In this document: positions 7,072 to 14,235 of the stretch, piece by piece | How positions within the stretch are numbered: position 1 is the stretch's first letter | How the letters are laid out: the number at the start of each line of letters is the position of its first letter | DNA from: DAOTZS01 sp034434335 | Lineage (GTDB): Bacteria > Chloroflexota > Anaerolineae > CG2-30-64-16 | Reading direction: 5' to 3' | NCBI GenBank assembly: GCA_034434335.1 | Contig: DAOTZS010000016.1 | Span: 1-16,138 of the forward strand | Length of the DNA: 16,138 bases | Translations under genes and position numbers: made by a program | The notes under the pieces: generated by a model | Told to the model about the DNA's origin: nothing | Databases searched by the model: none | Seen by the model: the letters and a program-made list of their open reading frames with translations, nothing else

Positions 7072-7725
7072 ATGACCAAACATGCTCTGATCACCTGGGG
7101 CGGTTGGGAGGGCCACGAGCCCAAACAATGCGCCGAGCTGTTCGCACCCATTCTGGAAGCTCACGGCTTCACCGTAGAGGTCGTCAACACCCTGGATGTC
7201 TATCTCGACCGGGACAAAATGCACTTCCTCAGCCTCATCGTCCCCATCTGGACCATGAGCACCATCACCCCCGAGCAGGAGAAGGGGCTGCTGGAGGCGG
7301 TCAAAAGCGGGGTGGGGATTGCCGGCTGGCACGGCGGCATGGGAGACTCTTTCCGGACCAATACCGAATACCAGTGGATGGTGGGGGGCCAGTGGGTGGC
7401 CCACCCGGATGGCATCGTGGACTACGAGGTCAACATCGTTGACCACGATGACCCGATCACCCGCGGCATCCCCGATTTCAAGATGCACTCCGAGCAGTAC
7501 TACATGCATGTGGACCCTTCTAACCACGTGCTGGCGACGACAACTTTCCACTCCCCCAGCGCGCCGTGGGTGGAGGGGTGTGTGATGCCTGTGGCCTGGA
7601 AGCGGATGTGGGGGAAGGGCAGGGTGTTCTACTGCTCCCTGGGCCACGTAGCTAAGGACTTCGACGTGCCCGAGGCGCGCGAGATCGTGGTGCGTGGCAT
7701 GCTGTGGGCCAGCAGGAGCGCTTAG
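7072..7725 (+). CDS. ThuA-like (trehalose utilisation) domain protein
   Basis: This 217-residue protein has the ThuA fold, which is related to class I glutamine amidotransferases. Visible marks are ALITWGGWEGHEP (5-17), a Rossmann-like start; GVGIAGWHGGMGDSF (80-94), the conserved G-W-H-G-G turn; FKMHSEQYYMHVDP (136-149), with the conserved Glu; and GRVFYCSLGHVAKDF near the end. ThuA proteins are linked to trehalose and other disaccharide catabolism through 3-keto sugars, in partnership with a Gfo/Idh enzyme (ThuB), which is exactly the gene before it here. The reading frame is open further upstream, but ATG 7072 is chosen because GAGAGGAAAA precedes it and the upstream gene ends at 7058. Its TAG lies one base before the alpha-mannosidase ATG. 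Cytoplasmic; no signal peptide. Confidence 0.88.
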   Translation: MTKHALITWGGWEGHEPKQCAELFAPILEAHGFTVEVVNTLDVYLDRDKMHFLSLIVPIWTMSTITPEQEKGLLEAVKSGVGIAGWHGGMGDSFRTNTEYQWMVGGQWVAHPDGIVDYEVNIVDHDDPITRGIPDFKMHSEQYYMHVDPSNHVLATTTFHSPSAPWVEGCVMPVAWKRMWGKGRVFYCSLGHVAKDFDVPEAREIVVRGMLWASRSA

Positions 7726-7726
7726 C

Positions 7727-10700
7727 ATGGCATCTGAAAATCGCACGAATGACCATATCCGCAGCGCCATTGGCGCCAAGATCGAGGCTCTGCAGGCGCC
7801 GCTCACCCTCAAGCGGTGGCAGTTCCGCCTCTACCCGACCGCCGGTACCGCCCAGGCAGAGGCCGAAGCCCTGGCGCAAGAACAGGCCAGCCAGGCCGGG
7901 TGGGATTGGGTAGCCCTGCCCCACACCTGGTCGTCCCAGGACGGCGAAGCCTGGTTCCGCACCCGGACAGAGCTTCCATCCCAGGTGGAAGGGATCCCGC
8001 TGGCGGGCTCACGGCTGGAACTGGACGTCCTCCTGCCCCTGGGCGCGACCATCTACATCAACGGCCGCGCGGCCTACAGCGAGCCCTCTTGGGCCGACAC
8101 GCGTGCGGTGCCGTTGCTGCTGGCTGAAGCCTATCAGCCCGACAGCCCTCTGGCACTGGCCGTGCGCTGCAACCAGGGAGATGGCTTTGGCCTGTTCCTG
8201 GAAGCCACTTTGCGCTGCAGCGCGCTGGCCGAGGTCATCTTCGAGCTCGACCTGGTGCGGGCCGAGATGACCTTCACCCGCTTCCTGCTCGAGCGCCGGC
8301 GTGGGGGCAAAGATCGTGTGTGGGCCTGGGACCAGGCTGCAAGCGCGCTCGACCTGGATGCCCTGGCCGCCAACGACTGGGAGGCGTGGTGGGCCAGCGT
8401 AGAGCGCGCCCGCGCGGCCCTGGCCCCCTTCGCCGAAGAGGCCAAGGGCTATACGGCCCATCTGGTGGCCCACAGCCACATTGACATGAACTGGCTCTGG
8501 CCCCTGCAGGAGACCATCGAGGTCTGCCGCCGCGACTTCGCCGCCGCCGACCGGCTGATGGCCGCCTACCCGGAGTTCCACTTCTCCCAGAGCCAGGCCG
8601 CCACCTACCGTGCGATAGAGGCGGATGCGCCGGCCCTCTTCGAGCGCATCCAGGCGCGCGTGGCCGAAGGCCGCTGGGACGTCACGGCCAGCACCTGGGT
8701 GGAGGGTGACCTCAACATGGCCGGCGGCGAGGCGCTGGCGCGCCAGCTCCTGCACGCCCGGCGTTACGTCGCTGAATGCTTTGGGGTCGCGCCCCCGATC
8801 TGCTGGGAACCCGATACCTTCGGCCACAATGCCTCCTGGCCCCAACTGCTGGCCAGGAGCGGCATCCGCTACTACTACTTCTGCCGGGCGGGCAAGCGCC
8901 ATCCCCTCTTCTGGTGGGAAGGGCTGGATGGATCGCGCGTCCTGGCCGTACAGGACCCCACCGGCTATGGCGGGAAGGTCATGCCAGACCAGGTAGTGGC
9001 CAGCGTGGTCAACTTCGTGGCCGCGCAGGGGGCACGCCGCGCCGGCCTCCGCCGTGGCCTCTATGTCTACGGCGTGGGGGATCATGGCGGCGGAGGTACG
9101 GCGCGCGACATCGAGGCAGCACGGCGCATCAACGCCGCAAGGTACCTGCCCCGGGTTGAGCTGGGTCCCACAGCAGCTTTCTATCAGGGGGTACTGGAAG
9201 ACCTCCAGGCGCGGCCCCGTGCTCGACAGGCGCTGCCTGTGGTCCGGGGCGAGCTGAACACGGTGTTCGAGGGGTGCTACACCAGCCACGGCGACATCAA
9301 GCGCCTGAACCGCCAGGCCGAAAACAGCCTGCTGACAGCCGAGGCGACCGCAGCGCTGGCCACGGCCCTGGCCGACGCCCCTTATCCCCTCTCCGACCTG
9401 GCCGAGGCCTGGCGCACCACCTGCTTCCACCAGTTCCACGACATCCTCTGCGGTTGCGCGGTGGGCGTGACCTATCGCGAGGCGCGCCCGCGGATGGCCG
9501 AAGTGGTGGCCACTGCAGCCAGGATCAGCGGCCAGGCCCTTCAGGCCCTGGCTGCGGCCGTGGACACCCGGCCCAACCCGGCGGCTGGGATCGAGAGCGC
9601 CGGACCCTGCCTGGTCGTCTTCAACCCCCTGGCCTGGGAACGGGATGACCTGGTGCGCGTCCCGGTGCAGCAGCTCGGCGGCCTCAAGCCGGCGTGGGTG
9701 GTGGACGACAGTGGCCGCTGGCTGCCGGCCCAGGTCAGCGGGGATGAGCTGCTGTTTGTGGCCGAGAAGCTGCCTGCGCTGGGCGTGCGGGTCTACTACC
9801 CGGCAGCCAATGGCCTGCCTTCCGGGGATAAGGCCGATGCCACTCCCCTGGTAGCTGACACCCAGGCCATGACCCTCGACAACGGCATCCTGCGCCTGCG
9901 CGTGCATCCTGCCTCGGGCGCATTGGACCAACTCATTGACCATGCGGCCGGCCGCGACCTGGCCGGCCCTCAGCCTGGCTGGGGGCCAGAGGCGCGCGTT
10001 ACCGCAGGGATGCTCAACCGCCTGCAGGTCCTGTGGGAGCAACCCCATCCCATGTCGGCCTGGAATATCGGCGACATCACCAGGGTGGACAACCTGATCA
10101 CCGGTGCTCAGGTGCGGGTTGCCGAGGTGGGGCCGGTGCGGGGCGTGATCGAGGTCAAGCGGGCGTTCCTGAACTCGACCCTGACCCAGCGCATCTGCCT
10201 CTATCGCCGGCTGCGCCGGGTGGACTTCGAGACAGAGCTGGAGTGGCATGAGCGCGGCAGCGCCCACAGCGATGCCCCCATGCTGCGCGCCACCTTTACG
10301 CCGGCCCTGGGCTACACGCGGGCCACCTTCGAGGTTCCCTTCGCCGGCCTGGAGCGGCCAGCCGATGGCAACGAAGTACCGGCCCTGCGCTGGGCAGACC
10401 TCTCGGAGGAGGGCTATGGCCTGTCCCTGCTCAACGACTGCAAATATGGCCACCAGGCCCACGGCAACACCCTGGGGCTGACGCTGCTACGCGCCTCCTA
10501 TGAGCCGGACGTCAACCCAGATGAAGGGCTCCACCGTTTCACCTATGCCCTCTACCCGCATCCGGGCGACTGGCGAGAGGCCGGCACGCCTCAACAGGCA
10601 GCCCAACTGAACCAACCGCCCCTGGTAACCGTCAGCGATCTGCATGGGGGCCCACTCCGTCCGGGCCAGCCGTGGCTGAGCTGCGCATCAGCCAGCGTGC

Positions 10701-10966
10701 TGATCTCAGCCGTTAAACTGGCGGAGGATCAGCCGGCGGGTGGGCAGGCTGTGATCGTGCGCCTGTATGAGGCCCATGGCCGGCCGGCCGAGGCTGCCCT
10801 GCACCCTGCCTGGCCGGTGGCCCGGGCCGAGGAGGTAAACCTGATCGAGCAAGAGCTCGCGCCAGGGGAGCCAGCCCGGGTGCTCTCTCAGGCAAACGGT
10901 GTAATCCATCTATCGTTTGCTCCTTATGAAGTGAAGACCGTGAGGCTGTTCGCCGGCATTCGGTAA
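7727..10966 (+). CDS. GH38 alpha-mannosidase
   Basis: This 1079-residue protein is in the normal range for bacterial GH38. Domains in order: an N-terminal beta-sandwich (about 30-230), the catalytic GH38 domain (about 240-520), the middle helical domain (about 525-610) and a long C-terminal beta region. Key residues are visible. H251 and D253 in AHSHIDMNWLW and H571 in FHQFHDILCG are zinc ligands. D363 in WEPDTFGHN is the expected nucleophile and zinc ligand. The enzyme removes alpha-linked mannose from oligosaccharides or glycosides. No signal peptide is seen, so it acts inside the cell on imported substrates. AGGAG (7714-7718) lies 8 nt before ATG 7727, and the preceding stop is one base away, so translation is coupled. 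It is the last gene of the operon. Confidence 0.94.
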   Translation: MASENRTNDHIRSAIGAKIEALQAPLTLKRWQFRLYPTAGTAQAEAEALAQEQASQAGWDWVALPHTWSSQDGEAWFRTRTELPSQVEGIPLAGSRLELDVLLPLGATIYINGRAAYSEPSWADTRAVPLLLAEAYQPDSPLALAVRCNQGDGFGLFLEATLRCSALAEVIFELDLVRAEMTFTRFLLERRRGGKDRVWAWDQAASALDLDALAANDWEAWWASVERARAALAPFAEEAKGYTAHLVAHSHIDMNWLWPLQETIEVCRRDFAAADRLMAAYPEFHFSQSQAATYRAIEADAPALFERIQARVAEGRWDVTASTWVEGDLNMAGGEALARQLLHARRYVAECFGVAPPICWEPDTFGHNASWPQLLARSGIRYYYFCRAGKRHPLFWWEGLDGSRVLAVQDPTGYGGKVMPDQVVASVVNFVAAQGARRAGLRRGLYVYGVGDHGGGGTARDIEAARRINAARYLPRVELGPTAAFYQGVLEDLQARPRARQALPVVRGELNTVFEGCYTSHGDIKRLNRQAENSLLTAEATAALATALADAPYPLSDLAEAWRTTCFHQFHDILCGCAVGVTYREARPRMAEVVATAARISGQALQALAAAVDTRPNPAAGIESAGPCLVVFNPLAWERDDLVRVPVQQLGGLKPAWVVDDSGRWLPAQVSGDELLFVAEKLPALGVRVYYPAANGLPSGDKADATPLVADTQAMTLDNGILRLRVHPASGALDQLIDHAAGRDLAGPQPGWGPEARVTAGMLNRLQVLWEQPHPMSAWNIGDITRVDNLITGAQVRVAEVGPVRGVIEVKRAFLNSTLTQRICLYRRLRRVDFETELEWHERGSAHSDAPMLRATFTPALGYTRATFEVPFAGLERPADGNEVPALRWADLSEEGYGLSLLNDCKYGHQAHGNTLGLTLLRASYEPDVNPDEGLHRFTYALYPHPGDWREAGTPQQAAQLNQPPLVTVSDLHGGPLRPGQPWLSCASASVLISAVKLAEDQPAGGQAVIVRLYEAHGRPAEAALHPAWPVARAEEVNLIEQELAPGEPARVLSQANGVIHLSFAPYEVKTVRLFAGIR

Positions 10967-11013
10967 CGGTTCAGCCCTCCCGTCTCCCGCAAGCAGGGGA
11001 GCGGAGGGGATAA

Positions 11014-11060
11014 GGGGGTTCTTGCGGCGGCGGCCTGAGGCCGCCGCCGCAAGAACCCCC
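11014..11060. terminator. Perfect 22-bp hairpin after the mannosidase operon
   Basis: Arms 11014-11035 and 11039-11060 are perfectly complementary over 22 bp around a TGA loop. A short pyrimidine-rich run (TCTTT) follows. A second weaker stem-loop (about 10977-11008, CCCTCC/GGAGGG type arms) lies just upstream. It sits 47 nt after the operon stop and could end transcription, although the T-run is short. Its arm layout (G-run, TTCTTG, then GC repeats) resembles the large stems of elements A and B, so it may be a diverged repeat rather than a dedicated terminator. Confidence 0.6.
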
Positions 11061-11093
11061 TCTTTCGAACTATCGCAAACCCCTTCTTTGAAA

Positions 11094-11121
11094 TTGACAA
11101 CTGCCAGCAACCGGTTAAAAT
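11094..11121 (+). promoter_or_regulatory. Sigma70-type promoter for the rubredoxin-like/kamA region
   Basis: TTGACA (11094-11099) is a perfect -35 box. It is followed after 16 nt by TAAAAT (11116-11121), a five-of-six -10 box, in an AT-rich patch that stands out from the GC-rich surroundings. Transcription would start near 11128, giving a leader of about 220 nt before the next gene. It is the best candidate driver of the 11352 gene and perhaps also kamA. Confidence 0.65.
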
Positions 11122-11149
11122 AAAAGTCAATGCCGACCTCCCTTCTGGA

Positions 11150-11351
11150 CCACAGGTGCACTCTGTGGTTTCCTCCGGGGGCACGCGCTTCCGTCTGTTG
11201 CCTCAGTGTTATCTGACGTGTTGTTGCATCGGTTCATTTGCCTACCCATGAGCTGACGGGTCACTTGGCCGCGTCTGCTCAGGTCCAGATGTGCTGGAGG
11301 AGAGCAAATCAACCGCAACGGGCTTCTCCTCCTGAGGAGGATATCGCTCAC
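11150..11351 (+). promoter_or_regulatory. Structured leader with alternative stems sequestering the ribosome binding site
   Basis: The leader begins with a small hairpin (CCACAG 11150-11155 with CTGTGG 11163-11168). Near its end, TCTCCTCC (11325-11332) can pair in two ways. It can pair with upstream GGAGGAGA (11296-11303, 8 bp), or its part TCCTCC (11327-11332) can pair with GGAGGA (11336-11341, 6 bp, TGA loop), which contains the ribosome binding site. The two stems exclude each other. This suggests translational control by a trigger that cannot be identified. No known riboswitch class was recognised. Confidence 0.45.
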
Positions 11352-11612
11352 ATGGCGCAGTTCGGCAAGGTCCTACCTATCACCGGCGAATGGGAGTGCA
11401 TGGAGTGCGGCTACATCGAAGAGGGGAACGAGTTGCGTCCCCCGTCGAAATGCCCGGAGTGCAATGCGCCGGCCAGCGCGCTGGAGTTCTTCTCCTACGA
11501 GGAGGACGAGTGGGACCGCGAGAAACTTGAGTACGAACCCGATTACGAGGACGAAGACTACGAGGAACTCGAAGATTACGAGGATTACGAAGAAGAGGAA
11601 GACGAAAGATAA
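11352..11612 (+). CDS. Rubredoxin-like zinc-ribbon protein with acidic tail
   Basis: This 86-residue protein has two parts. Residues about 5-47 form a rubredoxin/rubrerythrin-C-terminal type knuckle pair: W14-E-C16-M-E-C19-G-Y, then P30-P-S-K-C34-P-E-C37, that is, two C-x2-C motifs expected to hold one iron or zinc. Residues 50-86 are an extreme acidic tail: 25 of 37 are Asp or Glu, with interspersed tyrosines and no predicted fold. Its function is unknown. It may be a small electron carrier, a metal-binding adaptor or an interaction module. The frame is open to 11238 and an in-frame ATG lies at 11289, but neither has a ribosome binding site; GAGGAGG before 11352 supports this start, with a rather long spacing of 11 nt. 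It lies 241 nt before kamA on the same strand. Confidence 0.8.
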   Translation: MAQFGKVLPITGEWECMECGYIEEGNELRPPSKCPECNAPASALEFFSYEEDEWDREKLEYEPDYEDEDYEELEDYEDYEEEEDER

Positions 11613-11627
11613 CTGAGCTATAGCACA

Positions 11628-11671
11628 CCGGCTTGCCTTCCGATCCCAAACCGCGCCTTGGGACAAGCCGG
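11628..11671. terminator. Two-part hairpin after the zinc-ribbon gene
   Basis: CCGGCTTG (11628-11635) pairs with CAAGCCGG (11664-11671), and inside it TCCCAA (11644-11649) pairs with TTGGGA (11658-11663). It lies 15 nt after the stop codon. No T-run follows, so it may stabilise or process the mRNA rather than end transcription. Confidence 0.45.
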
Positions 11672-11725
11672 CAGGCATAACTTTGTCTGGCCCCTGCAGC
11701 CTTCCTTGGCGACAGGCGGTTTTGT

Positions 11726-11768
11726 TTGCCCTTCGTCATGGGAAGCCAGCTTCCATGACGAAGGGCAA
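11726..11768. repeat. Long hairpin upstream of kamA
   Basis: The left arm begins TTGCCCTTCGTCATGG at 11726 and the right arm CCATGACGAAGGGCAA ends at 11768. These give 16 paired bases, then one unpaired G and three further pairs around CCAG. It lies in the 241-nt gap between the zinc-ribbon gene and kamA. It may be a diverged palindromic repeat or a transcript-processing site. Only weak promoter-like sequence was found between it and kamA. Confidence 0.5.
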
Positions 11769-11853
11769 GCCCGCGTGTCGCAGGTGTCGTTGCCTGAGGT
11801 TGCGGGGGTTTGCTTTGTAATGGAGTTCTAAACCATACGGAGAGGTGATCAGA

Positions 11854-13236
11854 ATGAGCGAGACAAGTGAACTGACGTCGTTAAGCGAGGAGCCTCCCTC
11901 TAATGAGGCCGCCGAAGAACCTCCCCACCGGAGGGTATCTCGACGCGCACCGGTTTGGGCCAACGTGCCTGACCAGCAGTGGGAGGATTGGCGCTGGCAG
12001 CTCAGCCACCGGCTGAACAGCGTGGAGGAGCTCAGCCAGATCATCAACCTGACCCCGGAGGAGGTGGAAGGATGCCGTCATCCCCACTTCCGGGTGGACA
12101 TCACCCCCTACTTCGCATCCCTGCTTGACCCCAACGACCCTAACTGTCCGCTTCGCCGCCAGGTGATCCCGACCAGCAAGGAGCTTGTGCCTTTCACCGG
12201 CATGTTCGAAGACTCGCTCAACGAAGATGCCCACAGCCCTGTGCCTGGCCTGGTGCATCGCTATCCCGACCGCGTGCTGATGCTCGTCACCACCCAGTGC
12301 GCCAGCTACTGCCGTTACTGCACGCGCAGCCGTATCGTGGGCAACCCCGCTGCCCAGTTCAGCCGCAGCGACTACGATGCCCAGATCAATTACATCGCCC
12401 GCACCCCCCAGGTGCGCGATGTGCTGCTGAGCGGCGGCGACCCCCTGATCCTGCCTCAACGCCTCCTGGAGGACCTGCTGCGTCGGCTGCGGGCCATCGA
12501 GCACGTGGAGATCATCCGCATCGGCACCCGGGTGCCAGTGTTCCTGCCTCAGCGCATCACGCCCGACCTGGTGGCCATGCTGCGCCAGTTCCACCCCCTG
12601 TGGATGAACATCCACTTCAACCACGCGCGGGAGATCACTCCCGAGGTGTCGGTGGCCCTGGCACGGCTGGCCGATGCCGGCATTCCCCTTGGCTCGCAGA
12701 CGGTGCTGCTGGCGGGAGTGAACGATTCGCTGGCGGTGATGAAGGAGCTGGTGCACAAGCTCGTCCGCAACCGGGTGCGGCCGTATTACCTCTACCAGTG
12801 TGACCTGGTAGAAGGTGCCGGCCACTTCCGCACCACCATCAGCAAAGGGATCGAAATCATCGAGGGGTTGCGTGGGCACACCAGCGGCTATGCCATCCCC
12901 ACCTATGTCGTGGACGCGCCTGGCGGTGGCGGCAAGATCCCCATCATGCCTCAGTACCTGATCAGCCAGGCTCCGGGCAAGGTGGTATTGCGCAACTTCG
13001 AAGGCTTCATCACCACCTACTACGAACCCACCGACTACACCGGGCAGAGCACTGCCCGGCCCGAGCAGCCCAGGGTGGAAGATGAAGGTGGACAGGAAGG
13101 CGTTGCCGGCCTGCTCGCCGGCCAGCGCCACTTCATCAAGCCAGAGGGCTTCGACGAGATCCACCGACGGCTGAACCCACACGATGAAGAACCGTTTGTG
13201 GTTCAGATCCCTGAGACCCTGCCTCTGGCAGCATAG
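11854..13236 (+). CDS. kamA: L-lysine 2,3-aminomutase (radical SAM, PLP)
   Basis: This 460-residue radical-SAM enzyme interconverts L-lysine and L-beta-lysine in the cytoplasm. The iron-sulfur motif is C149-x3-C153-x2-C156 in TQCASYCRYCTRSR. K361 in DAPGGGGKIP is the PLP lysine. D317 (YQCDLVEGAGHF) and D354 (YVVDAPGG) lie 44 and 7 residues before it, the same spacing as D293, D330 and K337 of the clostridial enzyme, where the two Asp bind the substrate lysine. Their presence argues for lysine rather than glutamate as substrate. An N-terminal acidic extension of about 35 residues and a C-terminal tail follow the family loosely. ATG 11854 is preferred over GTG 11845 because GGAGAGGTGA precedes it; the GTG lies within that site. 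No beta-lysine acetyltransferase gene is nearby. Confidence 0.92.
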   Translation: MSETSELTSLSEEPPSNEAAEEPPHRRVSRRAPVWANVPDQQWEDWRWQLSHRLNSVEELSQIINLTPEEVEGCRHPHFRVDITPYFASLLDPNDPNCPLRRQVIPTSKELVPFTGMFEDSLNEDAHSPVPGLVHRYPDRVLMLVTTQCASYCRYCTRSRIVGNPAAQFSRSDYDAQINYIARTPQVRDVLLSGGDPLILPQRLLEDLLRRLRAIEHVEIIRIGTRVPVFLPQRITPDLVAMLRQFHPLWMNIHFNHAREITPEVSVALARLADAGIPLGSQTVLLAGVNDSLAVMKELVHKLVRNRVRPYYLYQCDLVEGAGHFRTTISKGIEIIEGLRGHTSGYAIPTYVVDAPGGGGKIPIMPQYLISQAPGKVVLRNFEGFITTYYEPTDYTGQSTARPEQPRVEDEGGQEGVAGLLAGQRHFIKPEGFDEIHRRLNPHDEEPFVVQIPETLPLAA

Positions 13237-13284
13237 CATTAGCGTCACATAGTGCGGCAAGGTATGTAGGGCGAGTCCGTGTTC

Positions 13285-13330
13285 GATGGTGAGTTGCCTG
13301 GCGACTGTAGTCGCCGGGCAGCTCACCATC
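13285..13330. terminator. Imperfect hairpin after kamA
   Basis: GATGGTGAG (13285-13293) pairs with CTCACCATC (13322-13330), and an inner GGCGAC/GTCGCC stem closes around TGTA. It lies about 50 nt after the kamA stop. No T-run follows, so termination is uncertain. The preceding GTAGGGCGAG resembles the complement of sequence at 173-186 and may be part of a dispersed repeat. Confidence 0.45.
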
Positions 13331-13357
13331 ACCCTTCAGCAAGATTTGTGATGTCCC

Positions 13358-13432
13358 GTTCGTAGTAAGACACGCAGCGTAGCGGAGTGGCGTCGCGCGG
13401 CACCCCACTCCGTTGCGTGCCTCACTACGAAC
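13358..13432. repeat. 75-bp palindromic repeat with MITE-like ends
   Basis: GTTCGTAGT (13358-13366) is the exact inverted complement of ACTACGAAC (13424-13432). The inverted similarity continues inward over about 22 nt with three mismatches, then AGCGGAGTGG pairs with CCACTCCG around a short GC-rich centre. It lies 22 nt before the next start codon. No clear target duplication was found. Confidence 0.55.
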
Positions 13433-13454
13433 ATGTTTACGAGGGAGGTGACCC

Positions 13455-14171
13455 ATGGGCTGGACAGGCGGATATGGGTTGTGGGCGCTTGTGATCCTGG
13501 CCTGCGCCACCCTGGCCGGTTGCGTGCCGGTGGCCTCGCCCACCCCTCCTGCCACACCTGCCGGCCATAAGCAGGCCAGCCTCATCCCCTTGCCCTCACC
13601 ACGTCTGAAGAGCGAAATCTCGCTTGAGGAGGCGCTGCTACGCCGACGCTCTGTGCGCAGCTATCAGGCGCAACCGCTGACCCTGGCCGAGGTGTCGCAA
13701 CTCTTCTGGGCGGCGCAAGGGATCACCGATCCGCGCGGCTTCCGCACCGCGCCTTCGGCCGGCGCGCTCTACCCATTGGAGGTCTACCTGGTGGCCGGCC
13801 AGGTAGAGGGGATAGAGAGCGGGGTATACCGGTATCGGCCGGCCAGCCACGGGCTGGAGGCTGTGGTGGCCGGCGATAAGCGCCTGGCCCTTTACCAGGC
13901 CGCGCTCTTTCAGGAAGCTGTTCGCACCGCGCCCGCCGTGATCGTCCTGACAGCCGTTTATAGCCGCACCACGGGAAAATACGGCGAACGGGGCATCCGC
14001 TACGTGCACATGGAGGCCGGCCATGCCGGCCAGAACATCTTGCTGCAGGCGGTTGCACTGGACCTGGGCGCGGTGGTGATCGGCGCCTTCTATGATGAGC
14101 AGGTCAGGCAGGCGCTGGGCATCCCTGCCGCGGAGCAACCCCTCTACATCGTGCCCGTCGGCCGGCGCTGA
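13455..14171 (+). CDS. Lipid-anchored SagB/nitroreductase-like flavoprotein
   Basis: This 238-residue protein starts with a lipoprotein signal: a hydrophobic segment (9-20) and lipobox L20-A-G-C23. A Pro/Thr/Ala linker (24-50) follows, then a nitroreductase-fold domain of the SagB/ThcOx type. Visible motifs are LLRRRSVRSY (61-70, FMN phosphate contacts), RTAPSAGALYPLEVY (97-111) and HMEAGHAGQNILLQA (185-199). SagB proteins are FMN enzymes. Those in azoline peptide clusters oxidise thiazolines, but no YcaO or precursor peptide gene is seen here, so an extracytoplasmic FMN oxidoreductase of unknown substrate is the safer description. GGGAGGTG precedes ATG 13455. It appears to be a single-gene unit. 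Confidence 0.85.
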   Translation: MGWTGGYGLWALVILACATLAGCVPVASPTPPATPAGHKQASLIPLPSPRLKSEISLEEALLRRRSVRSYQAQPLTLAEVSQLFWAAQGITDPRGFRTAPSAGALYPLEVYLVAGQVEGIESGVYRYRPASHGLEAVVAGDKRLALYQAALFQEAVRTAPAVIVLTAVYSRTTGKYGERGIRYVHMEAGHAGQNILLQAVALDLGAVVIGAFYDEQVRQALGIPAAEQPLYIVPVGRR

Positions 14172-14194
14172 GCGGTTGCCTGATCGTCTCAAGA

Positions 14195-14231
14195 TTGCCC
14201 TGTTTGACAAACCCCCAGGGCAAGTTATAAT
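14195..14231 (+). promoter_or_regulatory. Consensus promoter inside an inverted repeat
   Basis: TTGACA (14204-14209) and TATAAT (14226-14231) are both perfect boxes, separated by 16 nt. TTGCCCTG (14195-14202) and CAGGGCAA (14216-14223) form an inverted repeat that encloses the -35 box and overlaps the spacer. A bound repressor would block the promoter; alternatively the repeat is the terminator stem of the preceding gene. Transcription would start at about 14238, at the left edge of element B, and run toward the solute-binding gene. Confidence 0.65.
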
Positions 14232-14235
14232 AAAT

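Noticed and set aside
8009..10462. 817-codon minus-strand open frame opposite the alpha-mannosidase
   Set aside because: Composition is that of an antisense shadow (His/Gly/Gln-rich, no motifs), with no ribosome binding site. The plus-strand GH38 motifs are clear.
11238..11351. N-terminal extension of the zinc-ribbon protein
   Set aside because: The extension is not protein-like and neither upstream start (11238 or 11289) has a ribosome binding site. It overlaps the structured leader.
11790..11822. Possible kamA promoter (TTGCCT ... TTGTAA)
   Set aside because: Spacing is 19 nt or more and both boxes match poorly. Read-through from the promoter at 11094 is as likely.
11845..11853. GTG start for kamA
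   Set aside because: The GTG lies within the ribosome binding sequence GGAGAGGTGA that serves ATG 11854.
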